The position numbers and the translations under genes are program-made. Positions 18,848 to 28,820 of a stretch of DNA of 64,000 bases are shown here, piece by piece. The DNA lies in assembly GCA_002798275.1 (NCBI GenBank), contig NWQR01000001.1, positions 496,001 to 560,000 of the forward strand. The letters run 5' to 3'. The stretch comes from Lysobacteraceae bacterium NML08-0793 (GTDB lineage Bacteria > Pseudomonadota > Gammaproteobacteria > Xanthomonadales > Xanthomonadaceae). The first letter of the stretch is position 1, and each line of letters begins with the position of its first letter. A model generated the notes under the pieces. It had not been told where the DNA came from and made no database searches. It saw only the letters and a program-made list of their open reading frames with translations.

Positions 18848-19339
18848 ATGATGATCCGCAAACGCCCTGCTCTCCCGCTTCTTGCCGCCCTGCTGTTTGT
18901 CGCCACCCCGGCGATGGCACAGTCTGCCGACAACACCCAGCTGCGCTGGGAACAACTGCCCAGCGCACAGCAGGAACTATTGATACAGCCCACCCGCGAC
19001 CGTTGGGACAATGCCAGCCCGGAACAGCGCCAGCACATGCTGCAACGCGCCCGGCGCTGGCAGGAAATGAACCCGGAAGAACGCGCCCGCGCGCGCCGTG
19101 GCCGCGAACACTTTGAACGCCTGTCTGCCGAAGAACAGCAGCAAATGCGTGCGCTCTACCAGCGCACCCGACACATGAACGAAACCGAGCGCCATCACGC
19201 CGTGGTGCTGTACCACGCCATGCGCCGCATGAGCGCCAATGAGCGCGATGCCCTGCAACAGCAATGGCGCAAGATGAGCCCCGCCCAGCGCGAGGCTTGG
19301 GTCGAAGCGCACGACCCCAAGCGCCAGCACCGGCATTAA
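18848..19339 (+). CDS. Periplasmic DUF3106 protein
   Basis: A 163-residue secreted protein: signal peptide ending near TPAMAQS, then a highly charged Arg/Glu/Gln-rich helical domain with repeats of the pattern LSAEEQQQM, MNPEERAR and MSANERDAL, typical of DUF3106. The periodic helices resemble LTXXQ/CpxP-like stress sensors, so it may sense envelope conditions for the sigma factor upstream; this is inference. It lies 7 bp after the DUF3619 gene in the same operon. Confidence 0.8.
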   Translation: MMIRKRPALPLLAALLFVATPAMAQSADNTQLRWEQLPSAQQELLIQPTRDRWDNASPEQRQHMLQRARRWQEMNPEERARARRGREHFERLSAEEQQQMRALYQRTRHMNETERHHAVVLYHAMRRMSANERDALQQQWRKMSPAQREAWVEAHDPKRQHRH

Positions 19340-19705
19340 TCAATCGCCATTCACCTGAGCCGCGTTTGCCCGCCCGACATGGGCATCGCCCCACGCCTTC
19401 AAGGCATGGATGACGGGCGCCAGCGTCTGGCCATAGTCCGTCAGCCGATACTCCACCTTAGGCGGCACCTCGGGATAGACCTTGCGGGCAATCAGCCCGT
19501 CGCCCTCCAATTCGCGGAGCTGATTGGTCAGCATGCGCTGGGTGATGTTGGGCAATAGACGGCGCAGCTCGTTGAAGCGCAGCACCTCTTCGGTGAGCAG
19601 GCGATAGAGGATGACGCCCTTCCACTTGCCGCCGATCAGGTTGAGCGTGGCCTCAACCGTGCAACCGGCGGCGCAGGTGAAGGTTTCATGCGGGATGCGA
19701 GCCAT
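19340..19705 (-). CDS. HxlR-family transcriptional regulator
   Basis: A 121-residue winged-helix regulator with the HxlR signature: [22 protein letters not shown], then [24 protein letters not shown] and YRLTDYG. Cys11 and Cys15 near the N-terminus (CAAGC) could serve as thiol sensors, since some HxlR proteins respond to quinones or aldehydes through cysteines. It is divergent from an alcohol dehydrogenase/quinone reductase gene with 102 bp between, and probably controls it. Its stop abuts the convergent DUF3106 stop. Confidence 0.9.
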   Translation of the reverse strand: MARIPHETFTCAAGCTVEATLNLIGGKWKGVILYRLLTEEVLRFNELRRLLPNITQRMLTNQLRELEGDGLIARKVYPEVPPKVEYRLTDYGQTLAPVIHALKAWGDAHVGRANAAQVNGD

Positions 19706-19807
19706 GACAGTACCTTTTTCTACACTATATGCAGAATATGTGCGTTCTTATCTAAATCGACAATAGCAGCAAGAATGGCGTGAATCACTCACTGAAAGAA
19801 ATGCGCC
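19706..19807. promoter_or_regulatory. Divergent promoter region of the HxlR regulator and oxidoreductase
   Basis: This 102-bp AT-richer region separates the two divergent starts. It contains near-repeated ATATG steps (around 19728-19740) that could be part of an HxlR operator. No exact palindrome or confident -35/-10 pair was found. Confidence 0.4.
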
Positions 19808-20827
19808 ATGAAAGCCATCGGTTTCAACCAACCCCTGCCGATTTCCGATTCCCAATCCCTGGTCGATCTCGACCTTCCCGCCCCCGAATACGGCGAGCAT
19901 GATTTGCTGGTCGAAGTGCAGGCCATCGCCGTCAATCCGGCGGACACCAAGGTGCGCGCATCCGCACGGCCGAGCGCGGGTACTTGGCGCATCCTGGGCT
20001 GGGATGCCGTAGGCCGCGTGCAGGCTGTTGGCGCCCGCGTGGCGGGTTTCAAGCCGGGCGACCGGGTGTTCTACGCCGGGGCAATCGACCGGCCCGGTTG
20101 CTACGCCGAATTGCAGGCGGTGGATGCGCGCATCGTGGCGCATGCGCCTGCCACACTCGATGATGAAGCCGCTGCCGCCCTGCCATTGACCGCACTGACC
20201 GCTTGGGAAACCTTATTCGACCGGCTGGACGTGAACAAACCCGTCGCGGGCGCCGCCCCTGCCCTCGTGGTGATTGGCGGCGCAGGCGGCGTCGGCTCCA
20301 TTACCTTGCAACTGGCGCGCGCCCTGACCGACCTGACACTTATCGCCACCGCCTCGCGCCCGGAAACGGCGCAATGGGTCAAACAATGCGGCGCGCATCA
20401 TGTCATCGACCATCGCCAGCCGCTGGCCGCGCAGATCGACGCGCTTGGCTTGGGCGCACCCGCCTTCGTATTCTCGACCACGCACACGGACGACTATCTG
20501 GCCGATATCGTCGAGTTGATCGCAGCGCAGGGACGCATCGCATTGATTGACGACCCAAAATCGCTGGATATCGCGCTGCTGAAGCGCAAAAGCCTGTCGC
20601 TGCATTGGGAGTTCATGTTCACCCGCCCGCTGATGGGCACAGCCGACATGCAGTGCCAGCAAGACATTCTGCGCAACGTGGCTGCGCTTGCCGACGCAGG
20701 CAAGCTCACCACAACGCGCACGCGCTCGCTGGGTCTTATCAATGCAGCCAACCTGCGCCAAGCACATGCGCTGCTTGAAAGCGGCCAGAGCATCGGCAAG
20801 ATCACCTTGAGCGACTTTGCTTCATGA
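19808..20827 (+). CDS. Zinc-type alcohol dehydrogenase/quinone oxidoreductase family protein
   Basis: A 339-residue medium-chain dehydrogenase/reductase. The N-terminal GroES-like domain holds AVNPADTKVR and GWDAVGRVQAVG; the Rossmann NADPH-binding loop is GGAGGVGS (residues about 157-164). Zinc ligands of classic alcohol dehydrogenases are missing, which points to the zinc-independent quinone or enone reductase branch. It is divergent from an HxlR regulator, a common arrangement for electrophile-induced reductases. Substrate not known. Confidence 0.88.
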   Translation: MKAIGFNQPLPISDSQSLVDLDLPAPEYGEHDLLVEVQAIAVNPADTKVRASARPSAGTWRILGWDAVGRVQAVGARVAGFKPGDRVFYAGAIDRPGCYAELQAVDARIVAHAPATLDDEAAAALPLTALTAWETLFDRLDVNKPVAGAAPALVVIGGAGGVGSITLQLARALTDLTLIATASRPETAQWVKQCGAHHVIDHRQPLAAQIDALGLGAPAFVFSTTHTDDYLADIVELIAAQGRIALIDDPKSLDIALLKRKSLSLHWEFMFTRPLMGTADMQCQQDILRNVAALADAGKLTTTRTRSLGLINAANLRQAHALLESGQSIGKITLSDFAS

Positions 20828-20895
20828 CAAGACCAGCGACAAGCGCGCAGCGCTGACAGGCACAATGCCGTCGGCGCAAGACTTGGAGCAGCCGC

Positions 20896-21867
20896 TTACA
20901 TCCCCTGGCCGCGTACCAGTTGCATGATTTCGCCCATATCGAAGGTTTGCGCGCGCTGCTCGATTTGTGGTCGCAGTTGTGCCTGCAACTGCTGCCCCTT
21001 ATCGAGCAGATGCTGGTAGCTGCTTTTCAAAACATCGGTGGAGAGTTTGCGGCCACCGGCGTAATACGCCAACGCCACATGCCCCAGCGCATAGGTGCTG
21101 GCAAAACTCATGCCGGAGCTGATGGCCTGCTTGCCAAGGCCGCCCAATACGCCACCTAGCATGCGGCCACCGGCCTTCTTCAGCAGACCACCCAACAGCT
21201 TGCGCCCGGCGTTTTCCAGATATTGCGAGGTCAGCCCCACCCCCAGCGTAGCTAGGAAATCCTTGATATGGCCGCTGTCCAGCGTATAGCCATGCGCCTT
21301 GCCAATGCGATAGACCAAACGCATTTGCAACGGAATGATGGCCATGGTGGACAAGGTTTCCGGCAGCAATTCCAGCGCACCATTGGTGATGGCGGCGCTG
21401 CGGATTTGCGCTTCGAGCAGGTCACGGTCAATCACTGTCAACGGCGGCGGCGTGGCATCGGCCGCCACCGGGTTTGCCATACCCGGCACAGCCGCAGCGG
21501 CTAGGCTGTCGGCCTGCTGCACAAAGCTGTCGCTGGGCGCTGCCGCAAGCCCAAGCTGCTGCTGCAAACCCTGCAAAAAGGCGCGTTCGGCGCTGCTGTG
21601 CACGCCATCGGCATCGCATAGACATACGGCCATTTCATAGGCCAACTGCCGGGTTTCTTCGCTTTCCAGCGCGGCTACTGCACGAGCCAGGCTGACGCGC
21701 CCCAGCAGCACGTCCTGATACAGCGAGGGCAGGTTCACCGCTGGGTCATTGCCCAGACTTTCGGCAATGCTGCGCACCGCCTCGCGCTCGCGCTCATGCT
21801 TGGCGCCATCGGCAAAACCTGCCATCAGGGCGATATGCAAAATCGCTTGGGTTTCAGAGGTTTTCAT
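20896..21867 (-). CDS. TerB/DUF697-type protein
   Basis: A 323-residue protein with two parts. Residues about 1-110 resemble the helical TerB domain (ILHIALMAGFADGAKHERE, AVCLCDADGVHSSAERAFL). Residues about 170-290 resemble DUF697 (IIPLQMRLVYRIGKAHGY followed by glycine-rich helices that may insert in a membrane). TerB-like domains occur in tellurite-resistance and envelope-stress proteins. The ATG at 21867 is chosen because the TerB-like domain begins there. No operon partner is evident. Confidence 0.75.
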   Translation of the reverse strand: MKTSETQAILHIALMAGFADGAKHEREREAVRSIAESLGNDPAVNLPSLYQDVLLGRVSLARAVAALESEETRQLAYEMAVCLCDADGVHSSAERAFLQGLQQQLGLAAAPSDSFVQQADSLAAAAVPGMANPVAADATPPPLTVIDRDLLEAQIRSAAITNGALELLPETLSTMAIIPLQMRLVYRIGKAHGYTLDSGHIKDFLATLGVGLTSQYLENAGRKLLGGLLKKAGGRMLGGVLGGLGKQAISSGMSFASTYALGHVALAYYAGGRKLSTDVLKSSYQHLLDKGQQLQAQLRPQIEQRAQTFDMGEIMQLVRGQGM

Positions 21868-21965
21868 CGGCTTTCCGTAAACAATGGCAAGACACGCAGC
21901 TTGCCATAGCCGATCTGAACCACAGGCGGTGAAATATCCACCCGCAATTGAATCGCTGGGTGGCA

Positions 21966-21996
21966 ATGAAAACGGGCAGCGCTGGCTGCCCGTTTC
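21966..21996 (-). terminator. Terminator after the DUF819 gene
   Basis: AAACGGGCAGC and GCTGCCCGTTT arms with a 4-base loop lie about 27 bases past the DUF819 stop and end in TTTTC on minus. Confidence 0.8.
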
Positions 21997-22022
21997 AGAC
22001 TGCTTCTATTTGCGCTGAAGCA

Positions 22023-23285
22023 TCAGTTGTTGGCAAGCCACTTCAGCACCAGTCCAAGGCCATAGGCAACCACGGTGCCGGTGGCATAGCCGACGGTGCC
22101 AAGCAGTACGCCCACCGGCGCCAGTGAGGGATGGAAGGCCGCCGCCACCACCGGGGCAGAAGCCGCCGCACCGATATTGCCCTGTGAGCCCATGGCGAAA
22201 TAGAACAGAGGCGCTTTCACCATGCGGGCCGCTACCCAAAGCACACCGATATGCACCAGCATCCAGAGCACGCCGATGACCAAGAGTTCCGGGCGGTCGG
22301 CCAGTTGCTTGAAGTTCATCTGCATGCCGATGCTGGCAATCAAAAAGTACAAGAACAAGGCACCCAGCTTGGAAGCGCCCACGTCCTCCAACTTGCGCGC
22401 CTTGGTAAAACTGAGCGCAAGGCCGGTAAAAGTGGAGAGCATGACAATCCACACAAATGGCGTATCCAGACTCAAACGCGCGGCGTAGGGCACATGGGCA
22501 GCGGCCCAGGCTGCCGCCGGTTTGGCGATGGCATGCGCCAGCCCCACCACGCCGAAGGCAACGGCAATGATGACCATCAAATCCGTCAGGCTGGCGATAC
22601 GCGCATTGGCCGCTTCATAGGCGGCCACGCGCGCTTTCATTTCGTCGATGGCGCGGGTATCGGCGCGGCTGGCCTGGTCGATTTGTGCCGAACGCCCGGC
22701 CAGAAACAGCAAAGTCGCCATCCAGATATTGGCAATGGCCACATCCACCACCGAGAACTGGCCAAACAAGGTAGGATCCACTGCAAAGATTTCACGCGCT
22801 GCCACCATGTTGGCGCCACCACCAATCCAGCTCCCAGCCAGTGCGGCCATACCTTTCCAGGTATCTCCGGCAACAGCCGCAGGCCAGAGCCATTCCAGCA
22901 ATATGAAGCTAACGATGCCGCCCAGCACGATGCCGAAAGTACCGGCGCAGAACACGAACAGCAGCCGCGGGCCAAGTTTCAGGATGCCTTTCAAATCCAC
23001 CGAAAGGGTCAGCAACACCAAGGCAGCGGGCAGCAGGATGCGGCTGGCAATCGGGTTGTAGATGGCGCTGCTGGTGCCATCAATCAGGCCATAGGTGTTG
23101 TACAGCGCCGGGATGAAATAGCACAGCAACAGGGCTGGCACCCAAGAGAAGAATTTTTTCCAGAACGGTGTAGGGCCGCTGGCCAGCCAGAAAATCAAAC
23201 CCAGCGTGGCGGCAATCAGGCCAAATACCACCACATCATCGGTAATCAGCGGGGAGACAGTATTGGAATCGGCAGGCAGCGCCAT
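22023..23285 (-). CDS. DUF819-family integral membrane protein (YjcL-like)
   Basis: A 420-residue protein with roughly ten to twelve hydrophobic segments and the DUF819 glycine motifs GSWIGGGANMVAA and MGSQGNIGAAASAPVVAAAF. The family is annotated as a putative transporter with no proven substrate. The ATG at 23285 has a GGAG ribosome site about seven bases upstream. It follows the S9 peptidase gene on the same strand, but a terminator separates them; a loose link to peptide catabolism is only suggested by position. Confidence 0.85.
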   Translation of the reverse strand: MALPADSNTVSPLITDDVVVFGLIAATLGLIFWLASGPTPFWKKFFSWVPALLLCYFIPALYNTYGLIDGTSSAIYNPIASRILLPAALVLLTLSVDLKGILKLGPRLLFVFCAGTFGIVLGGIVSFILLEWLWPAAVAGDTWKGMAALAGSWIGGGANMVAAREIFAVDPTLFGQFSVVDVAIANIWMATLLFLAGRSAQIDQASRADTRAIDEMKARVAAYEAANARIASLTDLMVIIAVAFGVVGLAHAIAKPAAAWAAAHVPYAARLSLDTPFVWIVMLSTFTGLALSFTKARKLEDVGASKLGALFLYFLIASIGMQMNFKQLADRPELLVIGVLWMLVHIGVLWVAARMVKAPLFYFAMGSQGNIGAAASAPVVAAAFHPSLAPVGVLLGTVGYATGTVVAYGLGLVLKWLANN

Positions 23286-23312
23286 GGGGGTTCTCCAATT
23301 CGACAGACAAAA

Positions 23313-23341
23313 CAAACCCCTGCCCGGTAACAGGCAGGGGT
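23313..23341 (-). terminator. Terminator after the S9 peptidase gene
   Basis: CCCCTGCC (23317-23324) and GGCAGGGG (23333-23340) form a hairpin that on minus runs into TTTGTTTTGT. Confidence 0.8.
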
Positions 23342-23354
23342 CGAGCTTGATGAA

Positions 23355-25418
23355 TCACTTGCCAAAGTGCTTGGCAAGCCAGGCGTTGACGGTGTTATGC
23401 CACTGCACGCTGTTGTGCGACTTCAGCACCCAGTGGTTTTCATCCGGAAAATACAAAAATTGCGAGTCGATACCACGGCGCTGCAAGGCGGTGAAAGCGG
23501 AAATACTCTGATCAATCGGCACACGGAAGTCCAGATTGCCACCCACAATCAGCGTCGGAGTTTGCCATTTGTCGATATGGCGCGCCGGGTTGAAGCGCTC
23601 ATAGCTTTCGGGCTTTTCCCAAACCGTGCCACCCATTTCCCATTCGGTGAACCACAGCTCCTCGGTAACCAGTCCCATCGAACGGGTATCGAACACGCCG
23701 TTGTGAGTTACCAGACAACGGAACGGCGCACTGCCATCGGCATTGAACCAGTTGCCGGCAATCCAGTTGGTCATGAAGCCGCCATAGCTCGCCCCCAGCG
23801 CACAGGCGCGTCCGCCATCAAGCCACGGATATTGCTGCTGCGCCGCCGCCCAGCCTTTTTGCAGGTCTTCCAGCGGGCGATCGCCCCAATGGCCGCTGAT
23901 GGCATCGGTAAACGCCTGGCCGTAGCCGGTGGAGCCGTGGAAATCCACCATCACCACCGCATAACCCTGTCCGGCGTAAGTCTGCGGATTCCAGCGATAA
24001 CTCCAACCATTGCCGAAGCTGCCCTGCGGGCCGCCGTGAATCAGGAAAGCCACCGGATAGCGCTGGCCTTCTTGGTAATTCCACGGTTTGACCACATAGC
24101 CGTACACGGTTTCGCCATTCCAGCCCTTGAAGCTGAACTGCTCGAAATCGCCAAAGCGCACCATCGCTTGTTGCTCACTGGCCGAAGGGCTAAGGGCACG
24201 GGCATTGCCGCCCGCAGCAGGCATCACGAAAATCTGGTCGCCGGACTTCAAACTGTTACGGGTGAACACCAGCTTGCCGCCGCCCACCGAGATATTGCCG
24301 GTGCTGCCGCCTTCGGCCAGCTTGCGCACCCGCCCGGTGGCGATGTCGATGGCAAACAATGGCCGCTGCCCCATGTCATCGGCGCTGGCGTAAATGGTCT
24401 TGCCATCCTCCGACAAAGTAATGCCATTCGGCGACCTGTCCCAATCCGGCGCGATTTCACGCAGCTTTCCAGTTTCAAGATCCATCTCGGTCAACGCATG
24501 GCGGTCGGCTTCAAACTTGGGCCGTTTCATCGCCCAGTAATAGAGCTTTTTGCCATCGGCAGAAAACACCGGACCACCGTCCCAAGCCGGATTGCCCTGG
24601 GTCAAATTGCGCGCCTGGCCGCTGCCATCGGCATTGACCAGATACAGGTCGAAATTGGTGCTCCACGCCTCGGTGCGCCCTCCTTCGCGGATACTCATCA
24701 CCAATTGCTTGCCGTCGGGCGAAAAGCTCAAGTCGGAGAAGTCACCGAACGGCTTGGAAGGAATATCCCCGGCCACCTGACCACTGACCAGCACCGCGTC
24801 CTTGGCGGCAGCCTCTCCCACGCGCGCCACGAAAGCCCGGTTCAGACGGCCATCCGCCCAAGTATCCCAGTGGCGCACGAACAGCGACTGGTACAAAACC
24901 CCGGTGGTTTTCTGCTTGCCGACCTCATCCAAGCGCTGCTTGCTGCATGCCAAATCCGCGCCGCAATCCGGGTACACGGCAAGGCCAAGCGCCACCTCAT
25001 CCCCCGTAGGCGAAAACTTGTAGGCATCCACATCCAGCGGCAAATCGGTCAGCGCACGCGGCGTGCCCCCGGCCAGCGGCAGCGCATACAACTGCGAACT
25101 GCCCTGCTTACTGCTCAGGAAATACACCGTCTTGCCATCGGCAGAAAACGACGGACTGCCAATGCTCCAGCCCGCCGGGCTGACTTGCCGCGCCGCACCA
25201 CCATTGGCAGGCACCGCCCACAATGCCGTGGCAGCCTTGAGATTGGCATCCACCGTACGGCGCAGGTAAATCACCGTGCGGCCATCGGGAGAAATCTGCG
25301 GCGCGCTGTAGCGGTCAAGCCGCACCATGTCCTCAACAGTAAAACCACGGTTGGCCTCGGCAAACGCCGGCAGCGCACAGACAAGCGCAAGCGGCAAAAG
25401 AGCATGACGAAGTTTCAT
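23355..25418 (-). CDS. Secreted S9-family prolyl oligopeptidase (dipeptidyl/acylaminoacyl peptidase type)
   Basis: A 687-residue peptidase with a signal peptide (residues 1-20, ending AFAEA), an N-terminal beta-propeller with repeated SPDGR/SADGKTVYF blades (to about residue 410) and a C-terminal alpha/beta-hydrolase domain. The catalytic Ser lies in GASYGG, with the oxyanion HGGP motif earlier and the catalytic His in DENHW. It probably removes di- or acyl-aminoacyl residues from peptides in the periplasm. The ATG at 25418 has an AGGAG site seven bases upstream. Confidence 0.93.
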   Translation of the reverse strand: MKLRHALLPLALVCALPAFAEANRGFTVEDMVRLDRYSAPQISPDGRTVIYLRRTVDANLKAATALWAVPANGGAARQVSPAGWSIGSPSFSADGKTVYFLSSKQGSSQLYALPLAGGTPRALTDLPLDVDAYKFSPTGDEVALGLAVYPDCGADLACSKQRLDEVGKQKTTGVLYQSLFVRHWDTWADGRLNRAFVARVGEAAAKDAVLVSGQVAGDIPSKPFGDFSDLSFSPDGKQLVMSIREGGRTEAWSTNFDLYLVNADGSGQARNLTQGNPAWDGGPVFSADGKKLYYWAMKRPKFEADRHALTEMDLETGKLREIAPDWDRSPNGITLSEDGKTIYASADDMGQRPLFAIDIATGRVRKLAEGGSTGNISVGGGKLVFTRNSLKSGDQIFVMPAAGGNARALSPSASEQQAMVRFGDFEQFSFKGWNGETVYGYVVKPWNYQEGQRYPVAFLIHGGPQGSFGNGWSYRWNPQTYAGQGYAVVMVDFHGSTGYGQAFTDAISGHWGDRPLEDLQKGWAAAQQQYPWLDGGRACALGASYGGFMTNWIAGNWFNADGSAPFRCLVTHNGVFDTRSMGLVTEELWFTEWEMGGTVWEKPESYERFNPARHIDKWQTPTLIVGGNLDFRVPIDQSISAFTALQRRGIDSQFLYFPDENHWVLKSHNSVQWHNTVNAWLAKHFGK

Positions 25419-25526
25419 CGAAAGACTCCTCAAAACAGGGGATTGGATTGAAAACGGTTATGGCAAAAGCCGGGGACTGCTGGAAGCGGCAAGATGATGC
25501 GCGGCCACTTCGTGGGGCTTGGGCGT

Positions 25527-26108
25527 TTAAAACGGAATATCGTCATCATCAAAGCCATCGCTGCCGCCAAAGTCGGCTGCTGGTGGCGGGCTGGACTGAC
25601 GTTGCGGCGCGCGGTTGCCGCCTTGGTTGTTGCCATAGTTATTGCCGTAGCCGCCGCCATAGCCATCATCGCCATAGCCGCCCTGTTGCTGCGGCTCACG
25701 ACGCTGCGCTGGCTGCTGGCGCGGGCCGCGCTGCTCGTAGCCACCGCCGCCGCCATAGCCGCCATCATCCCCGCGCGCCCCACCGCCCAGCATCTGCATA
25801 TCGTCGGCAATGATGTCGGTGGTGTAATGGCGCACGCCGTCTTTTTCATAGCTGCCGTAGCTAAGCCGCCCTTCCACATACACTTGGCGGCCTTTGCGCA
25901 GGTATTCGGCGGCGATTTCCGCGAGTTTGCCGAAGAAGGTTACGCGATGCCATTCGGTTTTTTCTTGCTGCATGCCATCACGATCCTTGCGCACCGTGGT
26001 GGTGGCTAGGCTGACTTTGGTAATCGCCATCCCGCCCTGGGTGTATGAGGTTTCCGGGTCATTGCCGAGGTTGCCGACCAGAATCACCTTGTTGATGCCA
26101 CGCGCCAT
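25527..26108 (-). CDS. ssb: Single-stranded DNA-binding protein
   Basis: SSB coats single-stranded DNA in replication, repair and recombination. The 193-residue protein has the OB-fold at residues 1-115 ([39 protein letters not shown]), a long Gly/Gln/Asn-rich disordered linker, and the acidic DDDDIPF tip that binds partner proteins. The ATG at 26108 is the family start. It is divergent from ispB with about 100 bp between. Confidence 0.96.
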   Translation of the reverse strand: MARGINKVILVGNLGNDPETSYTQGGMAITKVSLATTTVRKDRDGMQQEKTEWHRVTFFGKLAEIAAEYLRKGRQVYVEGRLSYGSYEKDGVRHYTTDIIADDMQMLGGGARGDDGGYGGGGGYEQRGPRQQPAQRREPQQQGGYGDDGYGGGYGNNYGNNQGGNRAPQRQSSPPPAADFGGSDGFDDDDIPF

Positions 26109-26210
26109 GTCTTTGTCCTTCTCGATTGTGTTCTGCTGGTGTGTCGCAGCAGCGTGCCGCTGCGGGGGCAAGGATGATACCGCGCAATGCTGCCCGCCTA
26201 TAATGGCGCA

Positions 26211-27218
26211 ATGCACAATATCACTGCCGCCCAAGCCCGCCCGAACCGTCTTGACCTGCCTGCCATCCAGGCACTTGCCGCGCCCGACATGGCGGCGGTG
26301 GATGCGCTGATTCGTCGCCGTCTGGCATCGGATGTGGTGCTTATCAACCAGATTTCCGAATACATCATCAGTGCCGGTGGTAAGCGGCTGCGGCCAATGC
26401 TGCTGCTGCTGGCCGCGCGTGCGCTGGGACATCAGGGCGCGGATGCCCATCAACTGGCTGCCGTGGTGGAATTCATCCACACCTCCACTCTGTTGCACGA
26501 TGATGTGGTGGACGAGTCCGACCTGCGCCGTGGCCGCAAAACCGCCAATGCTGTCTGGGGCAATGCGGCCAGCGTGCTGGTCGGTGATTTTTTGTATTCG
26601 CGCAGCTTCCAGCTGATGGTCGAGCTTGAGTCGATGCCGGTGCAGCAGATTCTGGCCGACACCACCAACCAGATTGCCGAAGGCGAAGTGCTGCAACTTT
26701 TGCATGTACGCAATCCCGATACCGACGAAGCCGCCTATCTGCGCGTGATTGAGCGCAAAACCGCAATTTTGTTTGCCGCCGCCACCCGGCTGGGCGCCTT
26801 CCTTGCCGGTGCCGATGCCGCCACCCAAGCGGCGATGCACGATTACGGCCTGGCGCTGGGTTACGCCTTTCAGATTGCCGACGACGTGCTGGACTACGCC
26901 TCGGATGCGCAGACGCTGGGCAAGAATCTTGGCGATGACTTGGCCGAAGGCAAGATGACCCTGCCACTGATTCACGCCATGCAACATGCCGATGCGCCCA
27001 GCCGCGAGCGCCTGCGACAGATTGTGGAAAACGGCGATGTCAGCGCCCTGCCGGAAGTGATTGCCGCCATCAACCAACATGACTCGCTAGGCTACAGCCG
27101 CGCACGCGCGGAAACCTTTGCCCAGCGTGCCGAAGCCGCCTTGGCCGCCCTACCGGACAACGATGCCACTGCCGCCCTGCGCGGGCTTGCCCATTACGCC
27201 CTGACCCGCGAAAAATAA
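26211..27218 (+). CDS. ispB: All-trans polyprenyl diphosphate synthase (octaprenyl type)
   Basis: IspB elongates farnesyl diphosphate with isopentenyl diphosphate to the ubiquinone side chain. The 335-residue protein has the first aspartate-rich motif ([15 protein letters not shown]) and the second ([10 protein letters not shown]), plus [12 protein letters not shown] for substrate phosphate binding. The ATG at 26211 starts MHNITAAQ; an upstream ATG would add eight residues. Chain length of the product cannot be told exactly, but octaprenyl is usual in this group. Confidence 0.93.
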   Translation: MHNITAAQARPNRLDLPAIQALAAPDMAAVDALIRRRLASDVVLINQISEYIISAGGKRLRPMLLLLAARALGHQGADAHQLAAVVEFIHTSTLLHDDVVDESDLRRGRKTANAVWGNAASVLVGDFLYSRSFQLMVELESMPVQQILADTTNQIAEGEVLQLLHVRNPDTDEAAYLRVIERKTAILFAAATRLGAFLAGADAATQAAMHDYGLALGYAFQIADDVLDYASDAQTLGKNLGDDLAEGKMTLPLIHAMQHADAPSRERLRQIVENGDVSALPEVIAAINQHDSLGYSRARAETFAQRAEAALAALPDNDATAALRGLAHYALTREK

Positions 27219-27299
27219 ATCCCCCGCCATGACCTTTGACCGATGCCATCTGCGGCATCGGCAGGCAAGCTAGGCGCTTGAGAAAATCGGGAGCCTGCC

Positions 27300-28820
27300 A
27301 TGAACCCTCGCCATCATCTTGCCGCCCTTGCCACATCGCTGCTGCTGGCCGCCTCCCCCGCGCTGTCGGCAGAAAACAACAAGGATGAGGCCACGCAGGA
27401 AGTCCGCGCGCCACTGGAATCCATCACCCGCCACAGCGGCCAGTTTGGCGGCAGCAAGATGGCATACGAGGCGATTGCCGGCGAGATTTTCCTGACCGAC
27501 AAGGACGGCAAGCCCAAGGCGGCGATTTATTCCACCAGCTATCTGAAAACCCCGCGCGATGCCACCCGTCCGGTGCTGTTCCTGTTCAATGGCGGCCCCG
27601 GCTCCGGCTCGCTCTGGCTGCATATGGGCGCCTTCGGCCCCAAACGTGTGGCCGTGCCGTCCAACGCACGCGATGATGGCGCACCGCCCTACCCGCTGCT
27701 GGACAACCCGCATGCCCTGTTGGATGTGGCTGATCTGGTCTTCATCGACCCGGTAGGCACCGGCTTCAGCCGCGCCCTGCCCGGCACCGACCCCAAAGAA
27801 TACTGGGGCATCAAATCCGATGCCGTTTCCATCGCCGACTTCATCCGCCTTTGGCTCGGCAAATACCAGCGCTGGAACTCACCCAAATACATCGGCGGCG
27901 AAAGCTACGGCACCACCCGTTCGATTGCCGTGGCCAATGAACTGGAAGGCGGCTACAACGATGTCGCCTTGAACGGCATCGTGCTGATTTCCACCATTCT
28001 GGATTTTGGCCTGTCCGCAGAAGTGCCCGGCAACGAAATGGCGCATGTGGTGAACCTGCCCACCTTTGCCGCCACCGCTTGGTATCACCACAAGGTGCCG
28101 AACCCGCCAGCGCAGGTGGCCGATTTTGTCGATCAAGCACGCCGCTTTGCCATCGGCCCGTATCTGAACGCACTGGCCAAGGGCAACGCCCTGCCAGCCG
28201 ACGAGCGCCAGCAGATACGCACGCAACTGGCGCGTTTTACCGGCCTGTCGGAAGCCTATCTGGAGCGCGCCGAGCTGCGCGTACTGCCAGCACGCTTCTA
28301 CAAAGAACTGCTGCGCGAACAAGGCCTAGTGGTGGGGCGGCTCGATGGCCGCTACACCGGCCGCGATGCCGACAGCGCCGGCGAGTTTGGCGAAAACGAC
28401 CCAAGCTTCTATGGCATCGACGCCGCCTACACCGCCGCGATGAACAGCTATGCCCGCGAAACATTGAAATATTCACCGGATAACCAATACAACGTCATCG
28501 GCGCAGTCGGCCCCTGGGACTGGAACCCAAACGGCAGCAGCAGCGGCGGCCGCACCGCCTATATCAGCGTCGCTCCATATGTGGGGCGCCTGCTGCGACA
28601 AAACAGCGGCCTGCGCATCCTCGCCCTGCAAGGCTGGTATGACCATGCCACCCCACTACTGGGCGCGGAATATTCCCTGAGCCGCCCCGGCATCCCGGCT
28701 GACCGCATCCAATGGCATTACTACGATGCCGGGCACATGATGTACGTCAACGAGCCCGAGCTTGTGAAGCTGTCAACCCATGTGCGCGAGTTTATCCGCC
28801 AACGTCAAAGCGGGCGTTGA
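27300..28820 (+). CDS. S10-family serine carboxypeptidase
   Basis: A 506-residue secreted peptidase: signal peptide (cleavage near ALSAEN), then the S10 oxyanion motif FNGGPGSGSLWLH, the catalytic Ser in GGESYGTTRS, a late Asp region (GWYDHATP) and the catalytic His in YDAGHMMYV. S10 enzymes remove C-terminal residues from peptides at acid pH; bacterial members are less studied. It stands alone after ispB. The plain ATG at 27300 gives a good signal peptide. Confidence 0.9.
   Translation: MNPRHHLAALATSLLLAASPALSAENNKDEATQEVRAPLESITRHSGQFGGSKMAYEAIAGEIFLTDKDGKPKAAIYSTSYLKTPRDATRPVLFLFNGGPGSGSLWLHMGAFGPKRVAVPSNARDDGAPPYPLLDNPHALLDVADLVFIDPVGTGFSRALPGTDPKEYWGIKSDAVSIADFIRLWLGKYQRWNSPKYIGGESYGTTRSIAVANELEGGYNDVALNGIVLISTILDFGLSAEVPGNEMAHVVNLPTFAATAWYHHKVPNPPAQVADFVDQARRFAIGPYLNALAKGNALPADERQQIRTQLARFTGLSEAYLERAELRVLPARFYKELLREQGLVVGRLDGRYTGRDADSAGEFGENDPSFYGIDAAYTAAMNSYARETLKYSPDNQYNVIGAVGPWDWNPNGSSSGGRTAYISVAPYVGRLLRQNSGLRILALQGWYDHATPLLGAEYSLSRPGIPADRIQWHYYDAGHMMYVNEPELVKLSTHVREFIRQRQSGR

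Noticed and set aside
23367-25451. A 694-codon open frame on plus opposite the S9 peptidase
   Set aside because: The minus strand carries the complete catalytic motifs; the plus frame is a GC-rich shadow.
26109-27080. Long N-terminal extension of ssb reaching across ispB
   Set aside because: The extension is antisense to ispB and the OB-fold starts at the ATG at 26108.
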